This document shows, one piece after another, positions 44,021 to 52,384 of a stretch of 64,000 bases of DNA. The position numbers and the translations under genes were made by a program. The DNA lies in the NCBI GenBank assembly GCA_017134815.1, contig CP071032.1, forward strand, positions 1,856,001-1,920,000, read 5' to 3'. Positions within the stretch are counted from its first letter, which is position 1; each line of letters opens with the position of its first letter. The notes beneath the pieces were generated by a model. That model was not told the DNA's origin, did no database searches, and was given only the letters and a program-made list of their open reading frames with translations. This DNA is from Lentisphaerota bacterium (GTDB taxonomy: Bacteria > Verrucomicrobiota > Lentisphaeria > Victivallales > Victivallaceae).

Positions 44021-44479
44021 ATGAATTTTGTAATTCGAAAAGCAGGTAGTTCAGACCTCCCGGAAATTCAAGACATTGCCAGACGTACAATTGATGCCTG
44101 TTATCGCTCATTTCTGGGAGATGACGGAGTCGACTGGTTTTTAAACAGCGGAGCCTCCGATCAATATCTAAGCAGCAATCTCTGCAAGTGCCAGGTAATT
44201 GAAGCCGACGGCAAAATTGCCGGCTTCTACATTTGCCGCGGCTGCCTGCTGGACTTGATAATGGTTGACTGCAACCATCAGCGAAAAGGCATTGGTTCCA
44301 GGCTGCTGCAACATTGCGAAGAGAGCCTCTTCACTAAATACGATGAAATCAGACTTGAAAGCTTTGAAGATAACAAGAGAACCATTAATTTCTACCGCAA
44401 ACACAAATGGATTGAAAAAAAGCGCATCATGGATGAAGATGCAAACTGCTGGAAAATTACTTTTATAAAAAAAAGATAA
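44021..44479 (+). CDS. GNAT-family N-acetyltransferase
   Basis: 152 residues. N-terminal 'FVIRKAGSSDLPEIQDIARRTIDACYRSFLGDDGV', and the acetyl-CoA loop 'VDCNHQRKGIGSRLLQHCEESL' (Q/R-x-x-G-x-G/A), then the C-terminal 'NFYRKHKWIEKKR'. Acceptor unknown. ATG at 44021 is seven bases after GAGG; an ATG two codons earlier is too near it. Confidence 0.82.
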   Translation: MNFVIRKAGSSDLPEIQDIARRTIDACYRSFLGDDGVDWFLNSGASDQYLSSNLCKCQVIEADGKIAGFYICRGCLLDLIMVDCNHQRKGIGSRLLQHCEESLFTKYDEIRLESFEDNKRTINFYRKHKWIEKKRIMDEDANCWKITFIKKR

Positions 44480-44538
44480 ATTATGTCTATCCCAAGTAAT
44501 TTTTAAAAATCAATTTTGCTTCTGGCACTTCTTAGCCG

Positions 44539-44565
44539 GCACAATTTATTGTGCTGCTTCTTTTC
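44539..44565 (+). terminator. Possible weak terminator after the GNAT gene
   Basis: Seven-bp perfect hairpin GCACAAT-TT-ATTGTGC followed by TGCTTCTTTTC. The T-run is interrupted, so confidence is modest. Confidence 0.35.
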
Positions 44566-44748
44566 ACTCAATGCAGTTATTAAAGTATTTCAAATAACAA
44601 GCAGTTGCACATCGTGCGTCTCTATATTAACTTAACTCATGAAAGCGAATTGCTCTGTCAATTTTACGGCTCATACCCACTTTCAAAAAAAGGAGTTTTG
44701 CGCTTGAAGCTTTCGAACTTAATGAATAGCAATCAAAGAGGCTGAACG

Positions 44749-45234
44749 ATGAAATTTTACACCAGATTTAAAACTGTGTTCTGTGAGGTAATCCTGGTTG
44801 GTGATGACAACGGACTTTGCAATCTCCACTTAAACACTGGTGAAGGTAAAAGACACTTTGAAATTTCTGAAGACTGGAAACGAAATGATGAATTCTTTTC
44901 AAAGGAAATACGGCAGATAAAAGAGTATTTTGAAGGCAAAAGAACATCTTTTTCCATAAAGACAAACCCTGCAGGCTCCGAATTCCAGAAGCGGGTCTGG
45001 CAGGCCCTGGCTGAAATACCCTACGGAGAAGTGCGTTCCTACAAAGATATCGCAAAAACCGTCGGCAACAGCAAAGCCTGCCGCGCCGTCGGCATGGCTA
45101 ATTCAAAAAACCCGCTCCCGCTGATTATACCCTGCCACCGGGTCATCGGGGCTGACGGCAAACTGACTGGATTTGCCCAGGGGCTGGATATAAAGGAAAA
45201 GCTTTTAAAACTTGAAGAGAAAAATCATGGATAA
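44749..45234 (+). CDS. ogt: Methylated-DNA--protein-cysteine methyltransferase
   Basis: 161 residues. The active site is IPCHRVIG with the acceptor Cys; upstream 'QKRVWQALAEIPYGEVRSYKDIAKTVGNSKACRAVGMANSKNP' is the helix-turn-helix DNA-binding half. Repairs O6-alkylguanine by suicide transfer. AGAGGCTGAACG precedes the ATG. Its last codons overlap a 30-codon remnant of another enzyme at 45227. Confidence 0.93.
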   Translation: MKFYTRFKTVFCEVILVGDDNGLCNLHLNTGEGKRHFEISEDWKRNDEFFSKEIRQIKEYFEGKRTSFSIKTNPAGSEFQKRVWQALAEIPYGEVRSYKDIAKTVGNSKACRAVGMANSKNPLPLIIPCHRVIGADGKLTGFAQGLDIKEKLLKLEEKNHG

Positions 45235-45319
45235 AAACCGGCAGAAACAGCTTGCGGTTAACTTTATGAAGCTGCATTACTCAGATGAGCCGCTGATCTT
45301 TATAATAAACATGACATAA
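45227..45319 (+). pseudogene. N-terminal remnant of an isocitrate lyase/PEP mutase-family enzyme
   Basis: 30 codons: MDKNRQKQLAVNFMKLHYSD then EPLIFIINMT and a stop. This resembles the first ~25 residues of isocitrate lyase/phosphoenolpyruvate mutase-like proteins, which begin with a similar basic helix and 'FRALHxxxxPLVLPNAWD'. The usual NAWDxxSA core is lost; no further homologous sequence is visible before the next gene. Its ATG overlaps the end of ogt by eight bases. It could instead be a short real peptide; the identification is by resemblance only. Confidence 0.45.
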
Positions 45320-45392
45320 GTTCCATGAATGGGCATAGGTTCTCATATGATGCGGCAAACAGGTTTTTTGAGTAAAAGACAGGAGGCTTTAA

Positions 45393-46061
45393 ATGCAATA
45401 CTCCCTGGCGCTTGATATTTACGGTACCATTGTAAACACTTCAGGAATTTATGCTTCTGTGCAAAATATTATTGGAGAAAAGGCAGCCGATTTTGTTGAA
45501 CTCTGGCGCAGCAAGCAGCTTGAATACTCTTTTCGGCGTTCGGCAATGGGAATCTATGCGGATTTTTCAGTATGCACCAGAGAAGCTCTGGAGTTCTGCT
45601 GCATAAAATTCAATGCACCTTTAAGTTCGCTGCAAAAAGAACAGCTGATGGAGAACTATCAAAAGCTCCCGGTTTTTCCGGATGCTGAAACCGGAATATC
45701 TAGAGCCCGAAAAGCCGGTCATACTATTTTCGCGTTCTCAAATGGCAGCAGCAAAGCAATTTGCGCACTGCTTGAGGCTAACCGTATTTCCGGTCTTTTT
45801 GACGGCATCATCAGTGTGGAAGAAACCAGAAAATTTAAACCCAGTCCGGCCGTTTACAGTTATTTCCTGAAGCAGGCCAATGCGAAAAAAGGCAGCACAT
45901 GCCTGGTCTCCAGCAACCCCTTTGACATTATCGGGGCTGCTGTTTTCGGCATGCGAACTATCTGGGTAAGGCGCAATGAAGAATCTGTTTTTGACCCATG
46001 GGGAATAACTCCAGACTGCACAATCGGAGGACTCAATGAATTAGCCGCAGTTCTTAGGTAA
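45393..46061 (+). CDS. HAD-superfamily hydrolase, haloacid dehalogenase type II-like
   Basis: 222 residues. Motif I DIYGTIV (nucleophile Asp, residue 8; Tyr at D+2 as in L-2-haloacid dehalogenases rather than Asp), motif II AFSNGSS, motif III Lys in RKFKPSPAVY, motif IV SSNPFDIIGAAVFGMRTIWVRR, which is the SxNxxD signature of type II dehalogenases. The substrate is unknown; dehalogenation is possible but not shown. AGGAGGC precedes the ATG. Confidence 0.83.
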   Translation: MQYSLALDIYGTIVNTSGIYASVQNIIGEKAADFVELWRSKQLEYSFRRSAMGIYADFSVCTREALEFCCIKFNAPLSSLQKEQLMENYQKLPVFPDAETGISRARKAGHTIFAFSNGSSKAICALLEANRISGLFDGIISVEETRKFKPSPAVYSYFLKQANAKKGSTCLVSSNPFDIIGAAVFGMRTIWVRRNEESVFDPWGITPDCTIGGLNELAAVLR

Positions 46062-46097
46062 TGCCGGCAACCTGATTTTTTATCACTTTTAATTAAG

Positions 46098-46128
46098 AAG
46101 CCGCGGCGGGTCAGACCGCGGCTTGTTT
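46098..46128. terminator. Terminator between convergent HAD and chitinase genes
   Basis: Nine-bp stem AAGCCGCGG/CCGCGGCTT with a nine-base loop; GTTTC follows on the plus strand and CTTAATT on the minus strand. Probably serves both genes. Confidence 0.65.
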
Positions 46129-46147
46129 CAGTAATCGCTACAGGTTG

Positions 46148-47725
46148 TTACTGCGAGTCAAGTGCTTCACGAGCAGCGAAAATATTTGAGTAGCGGTTTC
46201 CAAACTGCCAGTCACCGGCCGAGTAAGCGTCGCCGTAAAGTTCCCAGAAGGAAACGCCGCCTAAGTCGTATTTTTTGACCAGGTTATCTACTTTATATTT
46301 TACTGAAGCCGGAGTATCAAAAGTAAATACCGGATAACCCTGAAAAAATTGTCCAGGAATAACTCCATTCAAACCAAGTTTCTGAACACTGCCGAACGGC
46401 CCGATTGCCCATGAAATATTTTTATCTGTAATTACTTGATTCTGAAGAGTTGCAGGTAAAGCTTCACCGCCTGTATCACGCATTCCAGGATAGGGCTTGG
46501 CTTCAACTGCATCTGGATAATTAGTGCCGAACAATTTATTGGCCAGCTGAGAGTAATAATATACTCCAGTATTGTCAACCATGCCGCCTACTCCCGGATA
46601 AGGCTCAATATTAGCCGGGTCAATATAACTGGTGTCTGCCTGATATATCTCAACCGGAAGCAGAGGCTGATCATAGCCGCCGTTGGTGTCTGATGTAACA
46701 ATCATTTCACGAGCATAATTCGGCATACCGAGGAGAATTTTTTCTGGCTTAATACCAAGGTCATTGACCAGGTGCCTGATTACCGGCTCTATTTCATCCG
46801 GATCAGACATTGATTTGGCGGTACTGCCTGGAGTTGCCGCCTCATACTCGCCATGCATGTCATAAGCCATCAGGGTAATAAAACTTACGTTGTTGTTTAT
46901 AACCTCGGCAAGCCCTGTTGTATGATCAAACATTTCATCAATTGCCTCGTTGGAACAGGGTAGATCTATTGAAAAATAGAGCTTCTGACCATTCGCGCTG
47001 GTACCCTTCATAGCTTCACCGAGCTTTTCAATAAGAATCTTGAAATATTCGGCTTCCTGCGGAATATTTTTCCAGAACTCCGGCGAACCGTGCCCGCGCA
47101 CCGGGTATTCCCAGTCAAGGTCAACGCCGCCAAACCAGTTCTGGTTCTTCAGCATATTGATATCCCGCATCAAGTTGTTGAGCTGCGCTCCGGCCTGATA
47201 GTTGTCCCAGGCTGCCATATCACGGAAGCGATGAGTATAAGACCAGCCGCCAAGTGAAATCATTACCGGCTTGCCTTTTGCTGCCATAAGAGTGTTCAAT
47301 TCCTGCAGGAAACTGCGATCAGTTTCCGGGTCAGCAGCAAAAGTACAACCAGCCCAGGGAGCGCTCGCATTAGGGTTACTTGTCCACTGTGTCCCTCCAA
47401 GAAAATTAGTGATGGGATTAAGTCCTCCATAAGTTGTCAGGTTATAGCTGGCTTTTGAAGGGGTATCCCAGGCACTCGGACAGTGCTTAGCCTGAGCAAT
47501 TCCCCAAAAAGCCATGGCAACAAAATCAACTTTGTCCCAGGGAACTGCCTGTGCCGTTCCCGGCCAGCCTTTGCGCCATCTGGTCCAGTCAGAGTAAAAG
47601 CCTCCCAGAACATTATGTGTTTTCTGCTTGGGTAATTCGTTAGGTTGCTGAGTAACTGCTTTTAACCCGGTTCCGCCTAACATACAGGCGGCAGCCAGTA
47701 AAATAACAAAACTGCTCTTTTTCAT
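46148..47725 (-). CDS. Secreted GH18 chitinase
   Basis: 525 residues. Signal peptide or lipoprotein-like N-terminus (SFVILLAAACMLGG). GH18 TIM-barrel motifs: 'VMISLGGWSYTHRF' (SxGG), catalytic 'GGVDLDWEYP' with the acid Glu in DxDxE, then 'VSFITLMAYDMHGEYE' and 'GGVSFWELYGD' near the end. The first position of DGxDxDxE is Gly here, which some GH18 enzymes tolerate. Degrades chitin or a similar N-acetylglucosamine polymer outside the cell. GAGGACG precedes the ATG; a structured leader lies upstream. Confidence 0.92.
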   Translation of the reverse strand: MKKSSFVILLAAACMLGGTGLKAVTQQPNELPKQKTHNVLGGFYSDWTRWRKGWPGTAQAVPWDKVDFVAMAFWGIAQAKHCPSAWDTPSKASYNLTTYGGLNPITNFLGGTQWTSNPNASAPWAGCTFAADPETDRSFLQELNTLMAAKGKPVMISLGGWSYTHRFRDMAAWDNYQAGAQLNNLMRDINMLKNQNWFGGVDLDWEYPVRGHGSPEFWKNIPQEAEYFKILIEKLGEAMKGTSANGQKLYFSIDLPCSNEAIDEMFDHTTGLAEVINNNVSFITLMAYDMHGEYEAATPGSTAKSMSDPDEIEPVIRHLVNDLGIKPEKILLGMPNYAREMIVTSDTNGGYDQPLLPVEIYQADTSYIDPANIEPYPGVGGMVDNTGVYYYSQLANKLFGTNYPDAVEAKPYPGMRDTGGEALPATLQNQVITDKNISWAIGPFGSVQKLGLNGVIPGQFFQGYPVFTFDTPASVKYKVDNLVKKYDLGGVSFWELYGDAYSAGDWQFGNRYSNIFAAREALDSQ

Positions 47726-47787
47726 TGTGTGCGTCCTCTGCTTAAAACATTACTGAGATAAAATGATTGCGGAGGTCATTTACTACA

Positions 47788-47910
47788 GCAATTAACTCAT
47801 GGACTGCGGCCCAGCCATCCTGAAATTCATTCGCCGCCTGATAAAAAAGCAAAACTTTGCCCCGACGCCGGTTCAAAAACCGGACGTCCTGAACCCATGT
47901 AGTTAATTGC
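47788..47910 (-). repeat. Long inverted repeat with an inner hairpin upstream of the chitinase gene
   Basis: Arms GCAATTAACTCATGG (47788-47802) and CCATGTAGTTAATTGC (47895-47910) are inverted copies with one inserted base. Inside lies a ten-bp GACGCCGGTT/AACCGGACGTC hairpin at 47864-47888. The 123-base unit might be a leader structure, a regulatory dyad or a short MITE-like insert. The following ~520 bases to 48427 are very AT-rich and hold no gene. Confidence 0.45.
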
Positions 47911-48427
47911 TTAATTTTGATCTTGAAATCTAGTTATGATTCCCGCAACCATAAGTGTTATTAGACTAGACACTAAAATGCATTAGCAAGTTCTTTGAAG
48001 GTTTTATAAAACCACAAAATTATTAACATTTCAAATTATTATTAAATTGATAATAATTAGATAAAAGTCATAATGACTTATAAAATACATTTAAAACAAA
48101 ATCATAATATGTTTATAATAAATTATATAAGCACAATAAATTTTATTTTATGATAAATAATCAAAATAAATTTTACAATCTAATAAAACCGCAAAAATAA
48201 TTATCAATTTTGCAAATTTAAGAATTTTGTAATACATTTTATGTATTATATAATTATCTCCAAATATATTAAGTATAGCAGCCATTTTATACAACCTGTC
48301 CGACAATGGGTATTTCCGTTTAAACACCCATAGAAAACGGATTTATTATAAATTATACACTGTTTGTTGCATACTCAGGATTTGAGACTAAATTTACACA
48401 GGGTTACCATTTAACAATATAATATTT

Positions 48428-49408
48428 GTGAGCTTATTTTTTATGGACATTTTCTTTTTTGAAGCCTTTGAGGAGGAGCAGGAAGCTCTGAAAAAATATA
48501 ATGCCGATAAATTTACAGCCGGCTACTCTTGGAAGACCATCCAGGAATACGGCGCAGATGAACCTCCAGCCCCAGTTATATCAGTCAGAACTCAGTCAAG
48601 AATACCAACAGCATGGGCTGGCAAAATAAAGGCGCTGCTGTCCCGCAGTACCGGATTTGACCATTTAACCGCGTATCGCGAAGAGACCGGAGCTAAAGAC
48701 CTGAAATACGGTTTTCTGCCGCTGTACTGTAACCGCTCTGTTGCCGAACAGGCTTTGACCTTATGGATGGCACTGCTGCGCAAACTGCCGTTACAGACCA
48801 GTCAGTTCAAGACTTTCAACCGCGACGGCATTACCGGCCATGAAACCTGCGGGCGGAATCTGCTGGTTGTCGGAGTTGGCAATATCGGCAGTGAAGTTGT
48901 CAAAATTGGACAGGGGCTTGACATGAATGTCAAAGCTGTTGATCCTGAACAGAAATATGACTTCGTCGAATATACCAGTTATGAAGAAGCCGCACCAAAA
49001 GCAGATATAATAGTTGCGGCTATGGACTTGAACCCAACCAGTGAAGGTTATTTCAGCTATGAAAAACTTAAGCAGGCCCGTCCAGGTGCTGTTTTCGTCA
49101 ACATTGCCCGCGGTGAACTGTCACCACTGTCCGGCATGCTTAAGTTAATAAATGAAGGCCACTTGAGCGCACTTGGCATGGATGTCTACGAAAATGAAAA
49201 GCTTATAGGCCCGGCAATGCGGGGAGAAATTGAAGCCGATACTCCGGAACTGCAGGCTCTCAAGGAACTTTCGAAGATGCCAAATGTAATTTTTACTCCG
49301 CACAACGCGTTTAACACCGCAGAGTCGGTTGACCGCAAAAGCGAGCAGTCTATCCAACAGCTCGAAGAGTTTAAACAAAAAGGAAATTTTCTCTGGAATA
49401 TTCCGTAA
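48428..49408 (+). CDS. D-isomer specific 2-hydroxyacid dehydrogenase
   Basis: 326 residues. Rossmann motif VVGVGNIGSEV near residue 140 with Asp after the second strand (AVDP), giving NAD preference. Catalytic set: Arg in FVNIARGE, Glu in DVYENEKL region, His in FTPHNAF. Possible D-lactate or other 2-hydroxyacid production. GTG start at 48428 (an ATG five codons later is possible); no clear ribosome site, possibly leaderless. It overlaps the next gene by one base (TAATG). Confidence 0.85.
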   Translation: MSLFFMDIFFFEAFEEEQEALKKYNADKFTAGYSWKTIQEYGADEPPAPVISVRTQSRIPTAWAGKIKALLSRSTGFDHLTAYREETGAKDLKYGFLPLYCNRSVAEQALTLWMALLRKLPLQTSQFKTFNRDGITGHETCGRNLLVVGVGNIGSEVVKIGQGLDMNVKAVDPEQKYDFVEYTSYEEAAPKADIIVAAMDLNPTSEGYFSYEKLKQARPGAVFVNIARGELSPLSGMLKLINEGHLSALGMDVYENEKLIGPAMRGEIEADTPELQALKELSKMPNVIFTPHNAFNTAESVDRKSEQSIQQLEEFKQKGNFLWNIP

Positions 49409-49935
49409 TGAATGATTTTTCGGCCCGTATTTTTATCGAGACTCCACGTTTGTACGTACGAACGTGGAGTCAGGACGATATCGAAGACTTATACAATGTT
49501 ATGTCTAACCCGGCGGTTCACCAGTACACCGCCGAAAAACCATGGAATATCGAAAGATGTTTCGAACAAATCGACTATTGCATTAAAAACAAATTCGGAC
49601 AGTCCCCAGGATTGTTCAACTGCCCGCTCATCTGCCGCAAAAACGGTCACCTTATCGGCCTGGTAGGGCTGAATCCGTATTTAAAAGACAAGAATATACC
49701 TGAAATTGAATTTTTCATCAATCAGAGTTTCTGGTCAAAAGGTTACGCCACTGAAATCGGCGCTGCAATACTTGAATACGGCTTCAAAAAATGCGGTTTT
49801 GCGTCAATAACCGGATTAACTTCACAGGAAAACATAGCCTCCAAAAAAGTCCTTCACAAAATAGGAATGCGCTTCGTTGGGAACGAACCTAAAAATAAGA
49901 AAATATACAGTTTTTACCAGGCGAAAAACTGCTGA
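49408..49935 (+). CDS. RimJ/RimL-type GNAT acetyltransferase
   Basis: 175 residues. N-terminal 'FIETPRLYVRTWSQDDIEDLYNVMSNP' is the typical start of RimJ/RimL/Acetyltransf_3 enzymes; then 'EIEFFINQSFWSKGYATEIGAAILEYGFKKCGF' (acetyl-CoA loop SKGYATE) and 'NIASKKVLHKIGMRFVG'. Acceptor unknown. ATG overlaps the stop of the dehydrogenase gene, so they are translationally coupled. The coding sequence contains a 32-base near-perfect palindrome (see 49440). Confidence 0.85.
   Translation: MNDFSARIFIETPRLYVRTWSQDDIEDLYNVMSNPAVHQYTAEKPWNIERCFEQIDYCIKNKFGQSPGLFNCPLICRKNGHLIGLVGLNPYLKDKNIPEIEFFINQSFWSKGYATEIGAAILEYGFKKCGFASITGLTSQENIASKKVLHKIGMRFVGNEPKNKKIYSFYQAKNC
49440..49471. repeat. 32-base near-perfect palindrome inside a GNAT gene
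   Basis: Arms GACTCCACGTT and AACGTGGAGTC flank the self-complementary core GTACGTAC; only one position pair is a T/G mismatch. It lies over codons 11-22 of the acetyltransferase. Could extrude as a cruciform or form a strong mRNA hairpin. Confidence 0.7.
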
Positions 49936-50308
49936 GCTCAAACTTAGCTTTTCATTTTCAATGAATGTCAAGATTTTTTGCCAAACTTTACAGGTGACCT
50001 CTTTTACAATTTAAATTACGCTTCAAAAAAATTATATTATTTAGGTTCAAGCAGAAAATTTTTATTACTAATGCTGCTAAACCGGCATTAAAAGGTCCTA
50101 TGGAAGTGCTGCAACCAACGTGAACTCAACTTCCGGCAGTATGCCAGTTTGTCCATATGGTAAAACCTCATGGGCCGCAAGGTGGACGCTGACATGGCAC
50201 CTGCAGTGTGCTTCTATGCGTATAATACATTGACGACTGATTTCTACATTGGCAAACGCCCATTACTGTAGAGCTGAAAACCTGGTGGTCGATTAACAGA
50301 AGACAGAC
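49936..50308. other. Intergenic region, no supported gene
   Basis: 373 bases between convergent genes. A 33-residue frame at 50170-50271 (MGRKVDADMAPAVCFYAYNT...) has more balanced base use than its surroundings and might be a decayed gene fragment, but no family was recognised. Confidence 0.3.
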
Positions 50309-51058
50309 TCAGGTCCTGCCTGCCTTGACTATCAGCGTTGAGGGAAATTTATCAAACTGTTCGCGGTACTGCTCCCAGACCTGACTCGTATACGGCGGCT
50401 CCAAACAGGCAGCGGGCTCTGCTATCCTGAGGATGCTCAATCCATTTGCGTCCAGCAAAGCACTTATCTCTGAAATGCCGTGAAAAAAAGAACGCTCAAT
50501 CAATACCCCATACTCATCATAGCGCTCTTCAGGCGGAATATTCATGTAATTCCGCAAAAATAAGCCATCTTCACCGTCCAGCTCCAGAAACTCAGCTGAA
50601 AACAGCGGGTGCGGCAGCGAAAAAAGCAAAATACCTTGAGCAGTCAGCATCTCTGCACAGCAGGAAATTACTTTTTCAAGCTCTGCTGTAAAGTTTAAGC
50701 CGTATGCTGAGTGAATCAGGTCAAAACATCCAATTGCCGGGATCAGCTCTTCAAGATCCAGTTGAAAAAAATTAATATCTGCTTTTTCAATATCAGCAAG
50801 CGCTGCAGCTCGTTTCAACTGCTCTACTGAAATGTCCAAAGCCGTACATTCTACACCCTGCCCAGCCAGATAAATACTATTCTGAGCAGCACCACAAGCC
50901 AGCTCGAGGCTCTTTGCTCCAGATTTAAGCTCTGGCAACAGTCCAAGCTGTTTATCGCCGGGAATCAATGGACCGTAATGAAAGTCCTTGCAGGATATTT
51001 GTGTTTTCTGCTGGTACTCCGCGGCAAAACGATCCCAGTAAGCATGCTTTGAATTCAT
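50309..51058 (-). CDS. Class I SAM-dependent methyltransferase
   Basis: 249 residues. SAM-binding motif I 'SLELACGAAQNSIYLAGQGVECTALDIS' near residue 50, motif II region 'CFDLIHSAYGLNF' and the later 'GILLFSLPHPLFSAEFLEL'. Target molecule unknown. Its ATG overlaps the upstream protease stop (ATGA), so it is the last gene of the three-gene run from 53842. Confidence 0.85.
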   Translation of the reverse strand: MNSKHAYWDRFAAEYQQKTQISCKDFHYGPLIPGDKQLGLLPELKSGAKSLELACGAAQNSIYLAGQGVECTALDISVEQLKRAAALADIEKADINFFQLDLEELIPAIGCFDLIHSAYGLNFTAELEKVISCCAEMLTAQGILLFSLPHPLFSAEFLELDGEDGLFLRNYMNIPPEERYDEYGVLIERSFFHGISEISALLDANGLSILRIAEPAACLEPPYTSQVWEQYREQFDKFPSTLIVKAGRT

Positions 51059-52362
51059 TGCTGATTATCCCTGAATTTCACAATACCGTTTGCCAGCTGC
51101 AATGCCCGCTGCAGCTGGACATCGGCAATATCATGTTTACCCTCAGGCTCTAGCTGTCCGGGATTCCGGGTCAGCTGTCTGGCCAGCATCAGGCGCTGTT
51201 TCAACGGCAGTTTAATATTTATATCGGGTTTTATACCGGCCCCGTGAATCACTTTGCGGTTGGGAGTAAAATATTTAGCTATAGTGAACCTGATAGCTCC
51301 GTCATTAGAAAGCTTATGCAAGCGCTGGACAGAGCCTTTGCCAAATGATTTACTGCCGACAAGAACGGCACGATTATGATCTCTCAGGCAGCCGGCAACG
51401 ATTTCTGAAGCACTGGCACTGTAACAGTTTATGAGTATGACCAGCGGTATTTCCAGGTATTTTCTGGATTTGGCAGCATAAAACTTCTGACAGCTGTTTT
51501 TTTCACGGCCCTCTGTAAAGATAACCAGTTCACCAGTATTGAGAAAATAGCTGCAGACCCCCAGAGCAGCCTGCAGCAGTCCACCCGGATTATTCCGCAG
51601 ATCAATAATCAGAGCTCTGGCTCCTTCAGCTTTGAGTTTTTTTACCGCATTGCCTATTGCCGGTCCGGCCGCTGCTGAAAATACTGACAACCTGATATAA
51701 CCCACTTTGCCAGGCAACATCTTTATTCCGTTATATGGAACCGGACTGTTTTTAAAAACAGCCCGCTTTACCGTAAAATAGAGCGGTTCATTTTTGGTTT
51801 TGCGTATCACCTTCAGGGTCACTTCAGACCCTTTCGGGCCTTTAATCATAGCCATACACTGCTCAAGAGTCAAACCATTAAGCTTATTCCCGTTGATTTC
51901 AATTATGAGGTCGCCAGGCTTGATTCCAGCCTGTGCAGCTGGCGAACCGGAAAACGGAGTTATAACTTTCAGTCCGGACTTCTTAGTCTTGTAAATCAAC
52001 ACCCCGACCCCGACAAGACTGCCGTTGAAGCGTTCAGTAGTTTTCCGGTACACCCCTGCCGGTTCGTAACTGCTGTACGGATCAAGTTCATGAAGCATTC
52101 CCTTAAGCGCTCCACTGAGCAGTTGCTTACTGGAAACCCTGCCTGGGTCCACGTAATAGCGCTGCAGTATTTTCATAACGGTAACCAGCACCAGCATGGA
52201 TTCATAAGCCGCATTGTCATTATCAGCGGGCTTTACCAGTTGGCCAGCTGTAACAGCTTGACCAGCTGCAGCAGCGGGGGCAATCGCGGTACATGCCATC
52301 AGGCATGTGAGGACTGCGCAGACAATTTTTTTCCAGTTAGCAACTACTGTAAATGTTCTCAT
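51055..52362 (-). CDS. S41-family C-terminal processing peptidase
   Basis: About 435 residues. Signal peptide 'KKIVCAVLTCLMACTAIAPAAA'. Order: N-terminal helices, PDZ domain ('SGLKVITPFSGSPAAQAGIKPGDLIIEINGNKL'), then the peptidase with 'LIIDLRNNPGGLLQAALG', catalytic Ser in SASASEIVAG and Lys in GSKSFGKGSVQ. Periplasmic tail-specific protease. ATG at 52362 follows CAAAGGAGTGGT. 22 bases after the phosphoesterase-PHP gene. Confidence 0.93.
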   Translation of the reverse strand: MRTFTVVANWKKIVCAVLTCLMACTAIAPAAAAGQAVTAGQLVKPADNDNAAYESMLVLVTVMKILQRYYVDPGRVSSKQLLSGALKGMLHELDPYSSYEPAGVYRKTTERFNGSLVGVGVLIYKTKKSGLKVITPFSGSPAAQAGIKPGDLIIEINGNKLNGLTLEQCMAMIKGPKGSEVTLKVIRKTKNEPLYFTVKRAVFKNSPVPYNGIKMLPGKVGYIRLSVFSAAAGPAIGNAVKKLKAEGARALIIDLRNNPGGLLQAALGVCSYFLNTGELVIFTEGREKNSCQKFYAAKSRKYLEIPLVILINCYSASASEIVAGCLRDHNRAVLVGSKSFGKGSVQRLHKLSNDGAIRFTIAKYFTPNRKVIHGAGIKPDINIKLPLKQRLMLARQLTRNPGQLEPEGKHDIADVQLQRALQLANGIVKFRDNQQ

Positions 52363-52384
52363 ACCACTCCTTTGGCAAAATGAT

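Noticed and set aside
50170-50271. 33-residue frame (MGRKVDADMAP...) between the GNAT and methyltransferase genes
   Set aside because: Could be a decayed gene, but no family recognised and an in-frame stop lies just upstream.
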